From Micrococcales bacterium (lineage in GTDB: Bacteria > Actinomycetota > Actinomycetes > Actinomycetales > Dermatophilaceae): DNA of 8,017 nucleotides. The notes beneath the pieces were generated by a model that did no database searches, was not told where the DNA came from, and saw only the letters and a list, made by a program, of their open reading frames with translations. Shown piece after piece: positions 1 through 5,876 of the stretch. Position numbers and translations under genes: made by a program. Position 1 is the first letter of the stretch; every line of letters begins with the position of its first letter. The stretch spans positions 1-8,017 of the forward strand of contig PMJN01000551.1 of NCBI GenBank assembly GCA_003157445.1, read 5' to 3'.

Positions 1-268
1 CATCCAGCCCAACAGGGACGTGGAAAAGCTGTTCACCGGCGAGAAGCTGGGCCTGGACGAGTACTTCTACGTCGCCGAACCCGACGGTGACCTCGACCCC
101 GGCCGGACCGACATCCCCGGCGTCTTCGTCGCCGGAACCTCCGCAGGAGCCAAGGACATCGTCGACACGATCCTGCACGCAGGAGCCGCCGTCGCCCAGG
201 TCGCGGCTCACCTCGAGCACTCAAAGAGCAACCTGCTCACCATTAACACTGCGGAGGCGCTGGTATGA
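1..268 (+). CDS. HdrA/QmoA-like FAD-dependent oxidoreductase, C-terminal part (5' truncated)
   Basis: Only the last 88 or so codons are visible; the reading frame enters from the left edge (first whole codon at base 2), so the GTG at 20 is an internal Val and not a start. The tail carries a segment reading GVFVAGTSAGAKDIVDTI, which corresponds to the conserved 'GvFvAGcaqGPkDIpdtvaqa' segment closing the FAD domain of HdrA and QmoA proteins. The Cys usually found after AG is Thr here. No ferredoxin motif follows the FAD domain, as in QmoA and unlike methanogen HdrA. The stop overlaps the next start (ATGA, 265-268), so it is cotranscribed with the HdrA-like gene. It probably passes electrons through FAD and Fe-S centres to its partner subunits. 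Family assignment is reasonable; the choice of QmoA over HdrA rests on operon layout and the missing ferredoxin tail. Confidence 0.75.
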   Translation, partial: IQPNRDVEKLFTGEKLGLDEYFYVAEPDGDLDPGRTDIPGVFVAGTSAGAKDIVDTILHAGAAVAQVAAHLEHSKSNLLTINTAEALV

Positions 269-2019
269 GCGAGCAGGTAGACGCCGGCACGGGCGAGGGG
301 CGGCGCATCGGTGTTTTCATCTGTCACTGTGGCGGGAACATCTCCGACTACGTTGACGTGGCCAAGGTCCGAGATGCCCTGAAGGACGAACCGGACGTGG
401 TGGTCTCCGAGACCGAGCTGTTCGCGTGCTCCGACGGCACCCAGAAGGAGATGGTCCAGGCCATCAAGGACAAGAAGCTGGACGGCCTGGTCGTGGCGTC
501 CTGCTCGCCGAAGCTTCACCAGATCACCTTCCAGGGTGTCTCGAAACGAGCAGACCTCAACCCCTATTCCTACACCCAGGTGAACGTTCGCGAGCAGTGC
601 TCCTGGGCTCACACCGACGACCACGAGGGCGCGACCGAAAAGGCAATCGGCCTGGTGCGGGCTGGCGTCGCCAAAACGAGGTTGTCCCGGCCGCTGGAGC
701 CGCTAGTCGTCAAGACGCTGCCCAAGACGATGGTCGTCGGAGGCGGGGTCGCCGGCCTGCGGGCAGCCATCGGGCTGGCCGACATCGGGCTTGGTGTCGT
801 CATCGTCGAGCGAGCATCCACACTCGGCGGGTGGGTTGCCGAACTCGGCCCGATGTTCCCGAACGAGCACAGCGGCCGCGAACAGATCGACTTCCTCATC
901 GAGGAGGTCGCGAAGCGGCCGTCGATCACCATCCTGACCGACGCCGAGCTCGTGTCCAAGTCGGGCAGCTTCGGCAACTACATCACGGAGGTCCGCGTCA
1001 AGGGCCAGGACCAGATGGTCACGGCTGAGGTCGGGACCATCGTTGTCGCCACCGGTTTCGACACCTACCAGCCCGAGGTCGGCGAGTTCGGGTACGGCAT
1101 CGAGGGTGTCCTCACGCTGCCCGAGTTCACCAAGCTGGTCGACGGCTCCAAGGGCCCGCTGATCTACAAGGACAAGCCTGTCCGCACGATCGCCTACGTC
1201 TACTGCGTCGGCAACCGGCAGCCGGCGCCCGGCAACGAGTACTGCTCGAAGTTCTGCTGCGCGGCCACCGTGCACGCGTCGCTGAAGATTGCGGCACGTG
1301 ACTCCGAGCTGCGTCAGTACCACCTGCACCGCGACATCCGGACCTACGGCAAGTTCGAGCTCATGTACTCGGAGTCGCGTGAGCGCGGCTCCGTGTACAT
1401 GAAGTTCCCCGACGAGACGCCGCCCTCGGTGGCCAAGATGGCTGACGGACGCCTAGCAGTGACCGTCGTCGACACCCAGACCGGCAACGAGGAGCTCACT
1501 CTCCCGGCCGACCTGGTGGTCCTCGTCACGGGCATGGTGCCGCGCAAGAACCAGGACCTGACCAGCGTCCTGAAGCTCCCGGTCGGCGTCGACGGGTTCT
1601 ACAACGAGATCCACCCCAAGCTGCGCCCGGTCGAGACCGTCGTGGCCGGCGTGATGATCGCGGGCGCCTGCCAGAGTCCGAAGACCCTGTCGGAGAGCGT
1701 CGCGTCCGGCCTGGCAGCGGTCACCCAGAGCGCGGGGATCCTCCTGAAGGGATTTGCCGAGCTCGACCCGCTGGTGGCCACGGTAGATACGGAGGCCTGC
1801 ACGGGATGCACCGACAAGTGCCTGGCCAGCTGCCCGTACGACGCCATCACCACAGTCGATACCGATGGGCGCAAGGTGGCGGAGATCAGCGCGGCCGTCT
1901 GCAAGGGATGCGGCGGGTGCGTCCCGATCTGCCCGGAGAACGCGATCGACCTGCTCGGATACACCGACGCCCAGATGCGGGCCTCGATCGACAGCTTGGC
2001 AAAGGAGCCGGTCTCATGA
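265..2019 (+). CDS. hdrA: HdrA-like FAD/iron-sulfur oxidoreductase (heterodisulfide reductase subunit A family; QmoB position)
   Basis: This 584-residue cytoplasmic flavoprotein probably moves electrons between a soluble carrier and the QmoC-like membrane subunit. The start is fixed by GGAGG at 253-257 and the ATGA overlap. An N-terminal HdrA domain (about 14-140) has C20/C22 (CHCGGNI), C55, C80 (ASCSPKLH) and C112 (REQCSWAH). A Rossmann FAD motif follows (VVGGGVAG, 157-164). The HdrA signature CVGNR...YCSKFCC has C314, C327, C331 and C332. HPKLRPVET (450-458) and GACQSPKTLSESVA (467-480) close the FAD domain. Two [4Fe-4S] ferredoxin motifs end the protein: C512/C515/C519/C523 and C546/C549/C552/C556. 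The cysteine loop that usually follows the 'tFP' of HdrA (DCsxCxxTPK) is replaced by NEHSGREQ (200-207), so one inner cluster may be absent. There is no MvhD domain, unlike typical QmoB. Family is certain; electron donor and acceptor are not. Confidence 0.93.
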   Translation: MSEQVDAGTGEGRRIGVFICHCGGNISDYVDVAKVRDALKDEPDVVVSETELFACSDGTQKEMVQAIKDKKLDGLVVASCSPKLHQITFQGVSKRADLNPYSYTQVNVREQCSWAHTDDHEGATEKAIGLVRAGVAKTRLSRPLEPLVVKTLPKTMVVGGGVAGLRAAIGLADIGLGVVIVERASTLGGWVAELGPMFPNEHSGREQIDFLIEEVAKRPSITILTDAELVSKSGSFGNYITEVRVKGQDQMVTAEVGTIVVATGFDTYQPEVGEFGYGIEGVLTLPEFTKLVDGSKGPLIYKDKPVRTIAYVYCVGNRQPAPGNEYCSKFCCAATVHASLKIAARDSELRQYHLHRDIRTYGKFELMYSESRERGSVYMKFPDETPPSVAKMADGRLAVTVVDTQTGNEELTLPADLVVLVTGMVPRKNQDLTSVLKLPVGVDGFYNEIHPKLRPVETVVAGVMIAGACQSPKTLSESVASGLAAVTQSAGILLKGFAELDPLVATVDTEACTGCTDKCLASCPYDAITTVDTDGRKVAEISAAVCKGCGGCVPICPENAIDLLGYTDAQMRASIDSLAKEPVS

Positions 2020-2267
2020 GCACCACGCTGAGGGACCCCCGCGAGATCATCCGCGAGGAACCAATGATGCACAGCCCGATCCTTTGGGCACTGAGAGCGG
2101 GACCGCTCACCGTCCCCGAGATCGCCCAGCACATCGGCCAACCAGCCAACGAGGTGCTCTTCTGGGTCATGGGCATGCGTCGCTACGGCCACGTCGTCGA
2201 AGTCCCGGACCCGACCGATGAGGGCTACTTCCGCTACGCAGCCGTCCGCCAGGAGGCGACCTCATGA
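2016..2267 (+). CDS. Small winged-helix-like protein inside the Hdr/Qmo operon
   Basis: This 83-residue protein starts at an ATG overlapping the hdrA stop (ATGA) and preceded by AAAGGAG (2001-2007). Its own stop overlaps the qmoC-like start in the same way. Residues about 19-30 look like a first helix (HSPILWALRAGP). LTVPEIAQHIGQPANEVLFWVM (31-52) reads as a helix-turn-helix. The tail (VVEVPDPTDEGYFRYAAV, 60-77) resembles a beta wing. There are no cysteines and no membrane segment. Helix prediction is by eye. A DNA-binding regulator is possible. A 1:1 translationally coupled gene between two enzyme subunits could equally be a protein-protein adaptor or accessory subunit of the complex. I do not recognise a named family and assign no function. 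Confidence 0.82.
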   Translation: MSTTLRDPREIIREEPMMHSPILWALRAGPLTVPEIAQHIGQPANEVLFWVMGMRRYGHVVEVPDPTDEGYFRYAAVRQEATS

Positions 2268-3451
2268 CCACCACGACACCCAGGCTCATTGACACCGAGC
2301 TCCTGTCCGATCTGAAGCGCTTCGGGGCAGCCGATGTCTCGGCGTGCTTCAGCTGCGGCACCTGCACCGCGATCTGCCCGTTGGTGGACAACGACGCCAC
2401 CTTCCCCCGCCGCATCATCCGATACGCCCAGGTGGGAATGAAGGACGAGCTGCTCTCCAGCAAGGAGCTGTGGACCTGCTACCAGTGCGGTCTGTGCTCC
2501 GACAGCTGCCCGACGCAGGCCGATCCCAGTGAGTTCATGGCGGCCGCCCGGCGGTATGCCATCGCGAGCTACGAGCCGACCGGGCTCGCCAGGATCCTGT
2601 ACACCCGACCAGTGGTCGGCTCGCTGGTTGCAGCCGCGTTCGCCGCATTCTTCGCCGTCTTCATGTACGCCTCCCACGGCCCGCAGGACGCGGCGTCGCT
2701 CGCGCTCTTCACGTTCATCCCGGAGGGGCTGATCCACTGGACCGGCGTCGCCGTGATGGTCGTGTTGGCGCTGGCCGGGGTCTTTGGTATCACCTCGATG
2801 GCTCGACGGGTCGCGCGAAGTGAAGGGGTCAGCCTCCCGGCGTTGTTCGGCGGCCGTGCCCAACTGTCCAGGGCCGCCAAGGCACTGTGGGCGGCGCTCG
2901 GAGTCGAGTCCCTAGGCCAGCGCCGGTACCGCCAGGACTGCAAGGACGACAACCCGATCGAGCCGTTGTACCGCCGCCGGTGGCTCATCCATGCCCTGAC
3001 GATCTGGGGTTTCCTCGGCTTGTTCAGCGCGACCATCCTTGACTGGGGCCTTGCCCTCATCGGGGTCAAGGCGACCGGGACACCGATCCCGCTGTGGTAC
3101 CCGTCCCGCCTGATCGGGACCCTCGCCGGAATCGCCCTGGTGTACGGCGTGAGCATGTTCATGGTCAACCGGGTGCGCCAGGTCAACCGCGCGGCGCAGT
3201 TCACCACTGCCTCGGACTGGCTCCTGCTCGTGCTGCTGTGGATCACCGGCGCGACCGGGTTCTTCATCGAGGTCGCGCTCTACCTTCCGAACGCCCCGGC
3301 CTGGGGTTACTGGGTCTTCCTGTTCCATGTCTCCGTAGCCATGGAACTCATGCTCCTGCTGCCGTTCACCAAGTTCGCCCACGCCATGTACCGGCCCGTG
3401 GCCTTGTTCTTCTACGCCCTGGCCGCAGACAAGTCGAAGCAGACCGCCTGA
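2264..3451 (+). CDS. qmoC: QmoC-like subunit: HdrC-type [4Fe-4S] dicluster domain fused to membrane cytochrome b
   Basis: The protein has 395 residues, close to the usual length of QmoC. AGGAGG (2251-2256) and the ATGA overlap fix the start. The N-terminal half is an HdrC-type ferredoxin with two full motifs: CFSCGTCTAICP (C28, C31, C34, C38) and CYQCGLCSDSCP (C72, C75, C78, C82). From about 116 onward there are roughly six hydrophobic segments (about 116-135, 157-176, 240-262, 283-300, 318-338, 347-368), as in NarI/HdrE/DsrM-type cytochromes b. Membrane histidines that could ligate haem include H158, H243, H355 and H373. In sulfate reducers QmoC links the HdrA-like subunits to menaquinone, so this protein likely anchors the complex and exchanges electrons with the quinone pool. 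It is the last gene of its operon and is followed by a hairpin. Haem content, quinone site and direction of flow are inferred. Confidence 0.88.
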   Translation: MTTTTPRLIDTELLSDLKRFGAADVSACFSCGTCTAICPLVDNDATFPRRIIRYAQVGMKDELLSSKELWTCYQCGLCSDSCPTQADPSEFMAAARRYAIASYEPTGLARILYTRPVVGSLVAAAFAAFFAVFMYASHGPQDAASLALFTFIPEGLIHWTGVAVMVVLALAGVFGITSMARRVARSEGVSLPALFGGRAQLSRAAKALWAALGVESLGQRRYRQDCKDDNPIEPLYRRRWLIHALTIWGFLGLFSATILDWGLALIGVKATGTPIPLWYPSRLIGTLAGIALVYGVSMFMVNRVRQVNRAAQFTTASDWLLLVLLWITGATGFFIEVALYLPNAPAWGYWVFLFHVSVAMELMLLLPFTKFAHAMYRPVALFFYALAADKSKQTA

Positions 3452-3470
3452 CAGCAAGAATATGAGCCAC

Positions 3471-3508
3471 TGATATGGGGGCCGCCAAGGAAGTCGGTCC
3501 CCATGTCA
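3471..3508 (+). terminator. Strong hairpin 19 bases after the Hdr/Qmo operon, probable terminator
   Basis: The arms 3471-3484 (TGATATGGGGGCCG) and 3495-3508 (CGGTCCCCATGTCA) pair over 14 positions, 12 Watson-Crick and two G-U wobbles, around a 10-base loop. The hairpin begins 19 bases after the qmoC-like stop codon. There is no U-run after it, which is common for actinobacterial terminators, so it may instead protect the 3' end or act with Rho. Confidence 0.6.
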
Positions 3509-3517
3509 GACGCAGTG

Positions 3518-3549
3518 AGTAGGGGCGCGGAGAGATCCGGGGCCCTACT
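3518..3549 (+). repeat. Inverted repeat in the intergenic region
   Basis: AGTAGGG (3518-3524) and CCCTACT (3543-3549) form a perfect 7-bp stem with an 18-base loop. It lies between the 3471-3508 hairpin and the 3575-3598 terminator-like hairpin. Its left arm also overlaps a segment (3522-3528) that could pair with 3579-3585 instead. Role unknown. Confidence 0.4.
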
Positions 3550-3574
3550 CCGTTCTTCGACGGCGTCAGAGCCC

Positions 3575-3598
3575 CTTGCGCCCCGGCAAGGTCGTTTA
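3575..3598 (+). terminator. Possible intrinsic terminator
   Basis: CCTTGC (3575-3580) and GCAAGG (3587-3592) form a perfect 6-bp stem with a 6-base loop, followed by TCGTTT (3593-3598), a short U-rich tail. The stem is short, so the call is tentative. It would stop read-through from the Hdr/Qmo operon before the rhodanese promoter. The rest of the 3452-3660 gap holds no convincing gene. Confidence 0.4.
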
Positions 3599-3660
3599 GA
3601 AAGGAGAGATAGGCACTCCTGCTGGCGGCTTGTACAGCGGCACCGGATTCAGACCAAAAC

Positions 3661-3689
3661 TTGCGACCATATACCCCCTAGGGTATTCT
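3661..3689 (+). promoter_or_regulatory. Promoter of the rhodanese / CoA-disulfide reductase operon (leaderless)
   Basis: A -35 candidate TTGCGA (3661-3666) is followed by an exact 17-base spacer and a -10 candidate TATTCT (3684-3689). Transcription would then begin at about 3696-3697, on or next to the A of the ATG at 3697, giving a leaderless mRNA. No ribosome binding site precedes the ATG, which fits. The operator at 3671-3686 fills most of the spacer and covers the first half of the -10 box. Confidence 0.65.
3671..3686 (+). promoter_or_regulatory. CsoR/CstR-type operator 1
   Basis: ATACCCCCTAGGGTAT is an imperfect palindrome (arms ATACCC/GGGTAT) in the A/T-flanked C-run/G-run style known for CsoR-family operators. 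It matches the site at 6439-6454 at 13 of 16 positions, including the whole left half ATACCCCC. Its position between -35 and -10, overlapping the -10, is what a repressor site needs. The likely ligand is the CstR-like repressor encoded at 6882-7148 (inferred). Confidence 0.72.
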
Positions 3690-3696
3690 GTGACGT

Positions 3697-4104
3697 ATGG
3701 AGCCCACTGTGACCAACACACCCACCCCCACCCCCACGCCCAAGCCGTCTATGCTGCGGCGCCTGCGAGGGTTCTTCAGCGGAGGGGCGGCCGATGACAC
3801 TCTCGGCGCCAAGATCAAAGCCGAACACGCCCTGGATGTGGTCCGCGGTGGCGCGGCCCTGCTTGATGTGCGGGAGAACAGCGAATGGAAGTCCGGCCAT
3901 GCGCCCGGAGCCATCCACGTCGCCCTCGGTGACATCGACAAGGCCCCCAGGCGTCTGCCCAAGGGTCGCCCCGTCGTGGTGATGTGCGCCAGCGGGATGC
4001 GCTCGCGCACTGCGGCCAAGCACTTGCGCGGGCTCGGGTTCGACGCGGCAAGCCTGTCCGGCGGGATCGGTGCCTGGCAGCGCGCCGGCGGCGAGGTCCG
4101 CTGA
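3697..4104 (+). CDS. Single-domain rhodanese (sulfurtransferase)
   Basis: This 135-residue protein has one rhodanese domain (about 38-132). DVRENSEW (57-64) and GHAPGAIHV (67-75) are the usual rhodanese blocks. The active-site loop CASGMRS (97-103) supplies the catalytic C97, which would carry sulfane sulfur as a persulfide. SGGIGAWQ (121-128) closes the domain. The first 18 residues are a Thr-Pro repeat tail encoded by C-rich DNA, followed by a short basic stretch (MLRRLRGFF, 19-27). There is no signal peptide, so it is probably cytoplasmic. The ATG at 3697 is chosen because the promoter predicts a leaderless start there. An in-frame ATG at 3751, just before the domain, is the alternative but has no ribosome binding site. 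It is first in its operon, with stop and next start sharing one base (TGATG), and is probably repressed through operator 1. Confidence 0.92.
   Translation: MEPTVTNTPTPTPTPKPSMLRRLRGFFSGGAADDTLGAKIKAEHALDVVRGGAALLDVRENSEWKSGHAPGAIHVALGDIDKAPRRLPKGRPVVVMCASGMRSRTAAKHLRGLGFDAASLSGGIGAWQRAGGEVR
3721..3741 (-). other. G-quadruplex-forming motif on the template strand
   Basis: On the + strand four C-runs (3721-3723, 3725-3729, 3731-3735, 3739-3741) are separated by gaps of 1, 1 and 3 bases. The minus (template) strand therefore fits the G3+N1-7 quadruplex rule with very short loops. It encodes part of the Thr-Pro tail of the rhodanese, about 25 bases after the predicted transcription start. Folding is predicted only. 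Confidence 0.5.
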
Positions 4105-5846
4105 TGACCGAGCCCTCCCCCACCCAGGAACCCACCAGGATCGTCATCGTCGGCGGGGTCGCCGGCGGGATGAGCGCTGCAGCCCGGGCCCGACGCCTCG
4201 ATGAGCACGCTGAGATCATCGTTCTGGAACAGGGTGACTACGTCTCCTTCGCAAACTGCGGCCTGCCCTACCACCTCTCCGGGGAGATCGCCGCCCGCGA
4301 CGACCTCATCCTGCACACTCCCGAGTCGCTAGCCGCGTCCCTGAATCTGGACGTGCGAACCGGCCATCGGGTTGTGGGGATCGACAAGGACTCACGCAAG
4401 GTCACCATCGACGCTGGGGACATCACCTACGCACTGCCGTATGACGCGCTGCTGCTGTCCCCCGGCGCGGTCGCCGTCCGCCCGCCCATCGAGGGCCTGG
4501 ACCACCCCGCCGTGCACACTCTGCGTACCGTGCCCGACGTCGACGCCTTGCGCGAACGCATCGAACAGCTGCTGGCCACGGCCGCCCGGACCGGACCGGC
4601 GCCCAGTGCCGTGGTCATCGGTGCCGGGTTCATCGGTCTCGAAGCGGTCGAGGCGCTGACATCCCGCGGCCTGGCCGTACACCTCGTCGAGCTGGCCGAC
4701 CACGTCCTGCCGCCACTGGACGCCGAGCTCGCGCCCCTACTCGCCGACGAGCTTGCCGCCCACGGCGTCGACCTGCGCCTGAGCGTCTCAGCCCAAGCCA
4801 TCGCCGACGCCAGCACCATCGACGACTCAACTGGCGCACCGGGCAGCCCGGCCGGCATGGTGACCGTCACCCTTTCCGACGGCGCCACCCTGGCCGCCGA
4901 CCTGGTCATCGTCAACGTGGGTGTACGTCCTGCCAGTGCCCTGGCGGCCGAAGCCGGCCTGGACCTGGGCCCGACCGGTGCCATCCGGGTCGACCGCGAC
5001 CAGCACACCTCCGACCCCCACATCTGGGCTGTCGGCGACGCCGTCGAAGTCACCCAGGCCATCACCGGGACGCTGATGCCCGTGCCGCTGGCCGGACCCG
5101 CCAACCGGCAGGGACGCCGCGCCGCAGACTCGATCTGCGGCCGCCGGACGACACCCCAGGCCGCGGTCCTGGGCACCGCCATCGTGCGCGTCTTCGGCCT
5201 CACCGCCGCAACCACCGGCGCCAGCCAAGCGACCCTGCGCCGGGCGGGCATCGAACACGAAGTAGTCCACATCCACCCCGGCGACCACGCAGGCTACTAC
5301 CCAGGTTCCGAGCAGGTGCATCTCGTGGCGAGCTTCGCCCCCGATGGCACGCTGCTCGGAGCCCAGGGCGTCGGCCACCGCGGCGTGGACAAACGCATCG
5401 ACATCCTGGCCACTGCCATCCGGGCCGGGATGACCGCCGACGACCTTGCCGAGCTCGAGCTTGCCTACGCCCCGCCCTACGGCTCAGCCAAGGACCCCGT
5501 CAACATGCTCGGATTTGTTGCCCAGAACGTTCTGGACGACACCATGCCCCAATGGCAGGCCCAAGATCTCGAGCACGCCATGGCAGACACCCTCATCCTT
5601 GACGTCAGGTCACGATCCGAGTTCGCCGAAGGCCACCTGGCCGGCGCCCTCAATATCCCCCACCTTGAGCTCCGTGGCCGCTTGGGCGAAGTCGCAACAT
5701 CAGCGGGCGGGCGCCCGATCAGGGTGCACTGCGCCAGCGGCGTGCGTTCCTACCTCGCGACCCGCGTACTTCTCAGCGAGGGGTTCGACGCCCGCAACCT
5801 CTCCGGCGGATGGCTCACCCTCGCAGCTGTGCACCGGAACCTCTAA
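4104..5846 (+). CDS. CoA-disulfide reductase with C-terminal rhodanese domain (CoADR-RHD / NAD(P)H persulfide-polysulfide reductase type)
   Basis: This 580-residue flavoprotein begins at the ATG sharing its A with the upstream stop (TGATG); GCGAGG lies at 4091-4096. FAD motif: IVIVGGVAGGMSAAARARR (13-31). SFANCGLPY (48-56) contains C52, the single redox cysteine of the CoA-disulfide reductase/NADH oxidase group. NAD(P)H motif: VIGAGFIGLE (171-180). WAVGDA (308-313) is the second FAD contact. AYAPPYGSAKDPVNMLGFVAQN (454-475) is typical of the dimerisation domain. The rhodanese domain covers about 485-575, with DVRSRSEF (500-507) and active site CASGVRS (543-549, C543). Characterised relatives of this architecture reduce CoA-disulfide, CoA-persulfide or polysulfide with NAD(P)H and can release H2S. 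The attached rhodanese likely delivers sulfane sulfur to C52 via CoA. The protein is cytoplasmic. Exact substrate cannot be read from sequence. Confidence 0.93.
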   Translation: MTEPSPTQEPTRIVIVGGVAGGMSAAARARRLDEHAEIIVLEQGDYVSFANCGLPYHLSGEIAARDDLILHTPESLAASLNLDVRTGHRVVGIDKDSRKVTIDAGDITYALPYDALLLSPGAVAVRPPIEGLDHPAVHTLRTVPDVDALRERIEQLLATAARTGPAPSAVVIGAGFIGLEAVEALTSRGLAVHLVELADHVLPPLDAELAPLLADELAAHGVDLRLSVSAQAIADASTIDDSTGAPGSPAGMVTVTLSDGATLAADLVIVNVGVRPASALAAEAGLDLGPTGAIRVDRDQHTSDPHIWAVGDAVEVTQAITGTLMPVPLAGPANRQGRRAADSICGRRTTPQAAVLGTAIVRVFGLTAATTGASQATLRRAGIEHEVVHIHPGDHAGYYPGSEQVHLVASFAPDGTLLGAQGVGHRGVDKRIDILATAIRAGMTADDLAELELAYAPPYGSAKDPVNMLGFVAQNVLDDTMPQWQAQDLEHAMADTLILDVRSRSEFAEGHLAGALNIPHLELRGRLGEVATSAGGRPIRVHCASGVRSYLATRVLLSEGFDARNLSGGWLTLAAVHRNL

Positions 5847-5876
5847 TACCCGCTCTCCCCGTTTTGGAGCAACAGC

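Noticed and set aside
3600..3660. tRNA-like or mobile-element end in the gap before the rhodanese promoter
   Set aside because: No cloverleaf, T-loop consensus, terminal inverted repeats or target duplications could be found.
3503..3712. Small + strand open frame (69 codons) in the intergenic gap
   Set aside because: Its ATG lies inside the hairpin arm, it has no ribosome binding site, it runs through the promoter and operator into the rhodanese gene, and its translation resembles nothing known.
3984..4103. Upstream extension of the CoA-disulfide reductase reading frame to an ATG at 3984
   Set aside because: The extension overlaps the rhodanese domain in another frame and adds an Arg-rich non-conserved segment; the ATG at 4104 sits right before the FAD motif and overlaps the upstream stop.
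4427..5272. Minus-strand open frame (281 codons) opposite the CoA-disulfide reductase gene
   Set aside because: Low-complexity Arg/Ser/Ala-rich translation with no motifs, fully overlapped by a strong + strand gene.
5845..5851. ATACCC half-site just before the lipoprotein rhodanese gene
   Set aside because: No right arm (GGGTAT) follows and no -10 box is apparent; probably chance.
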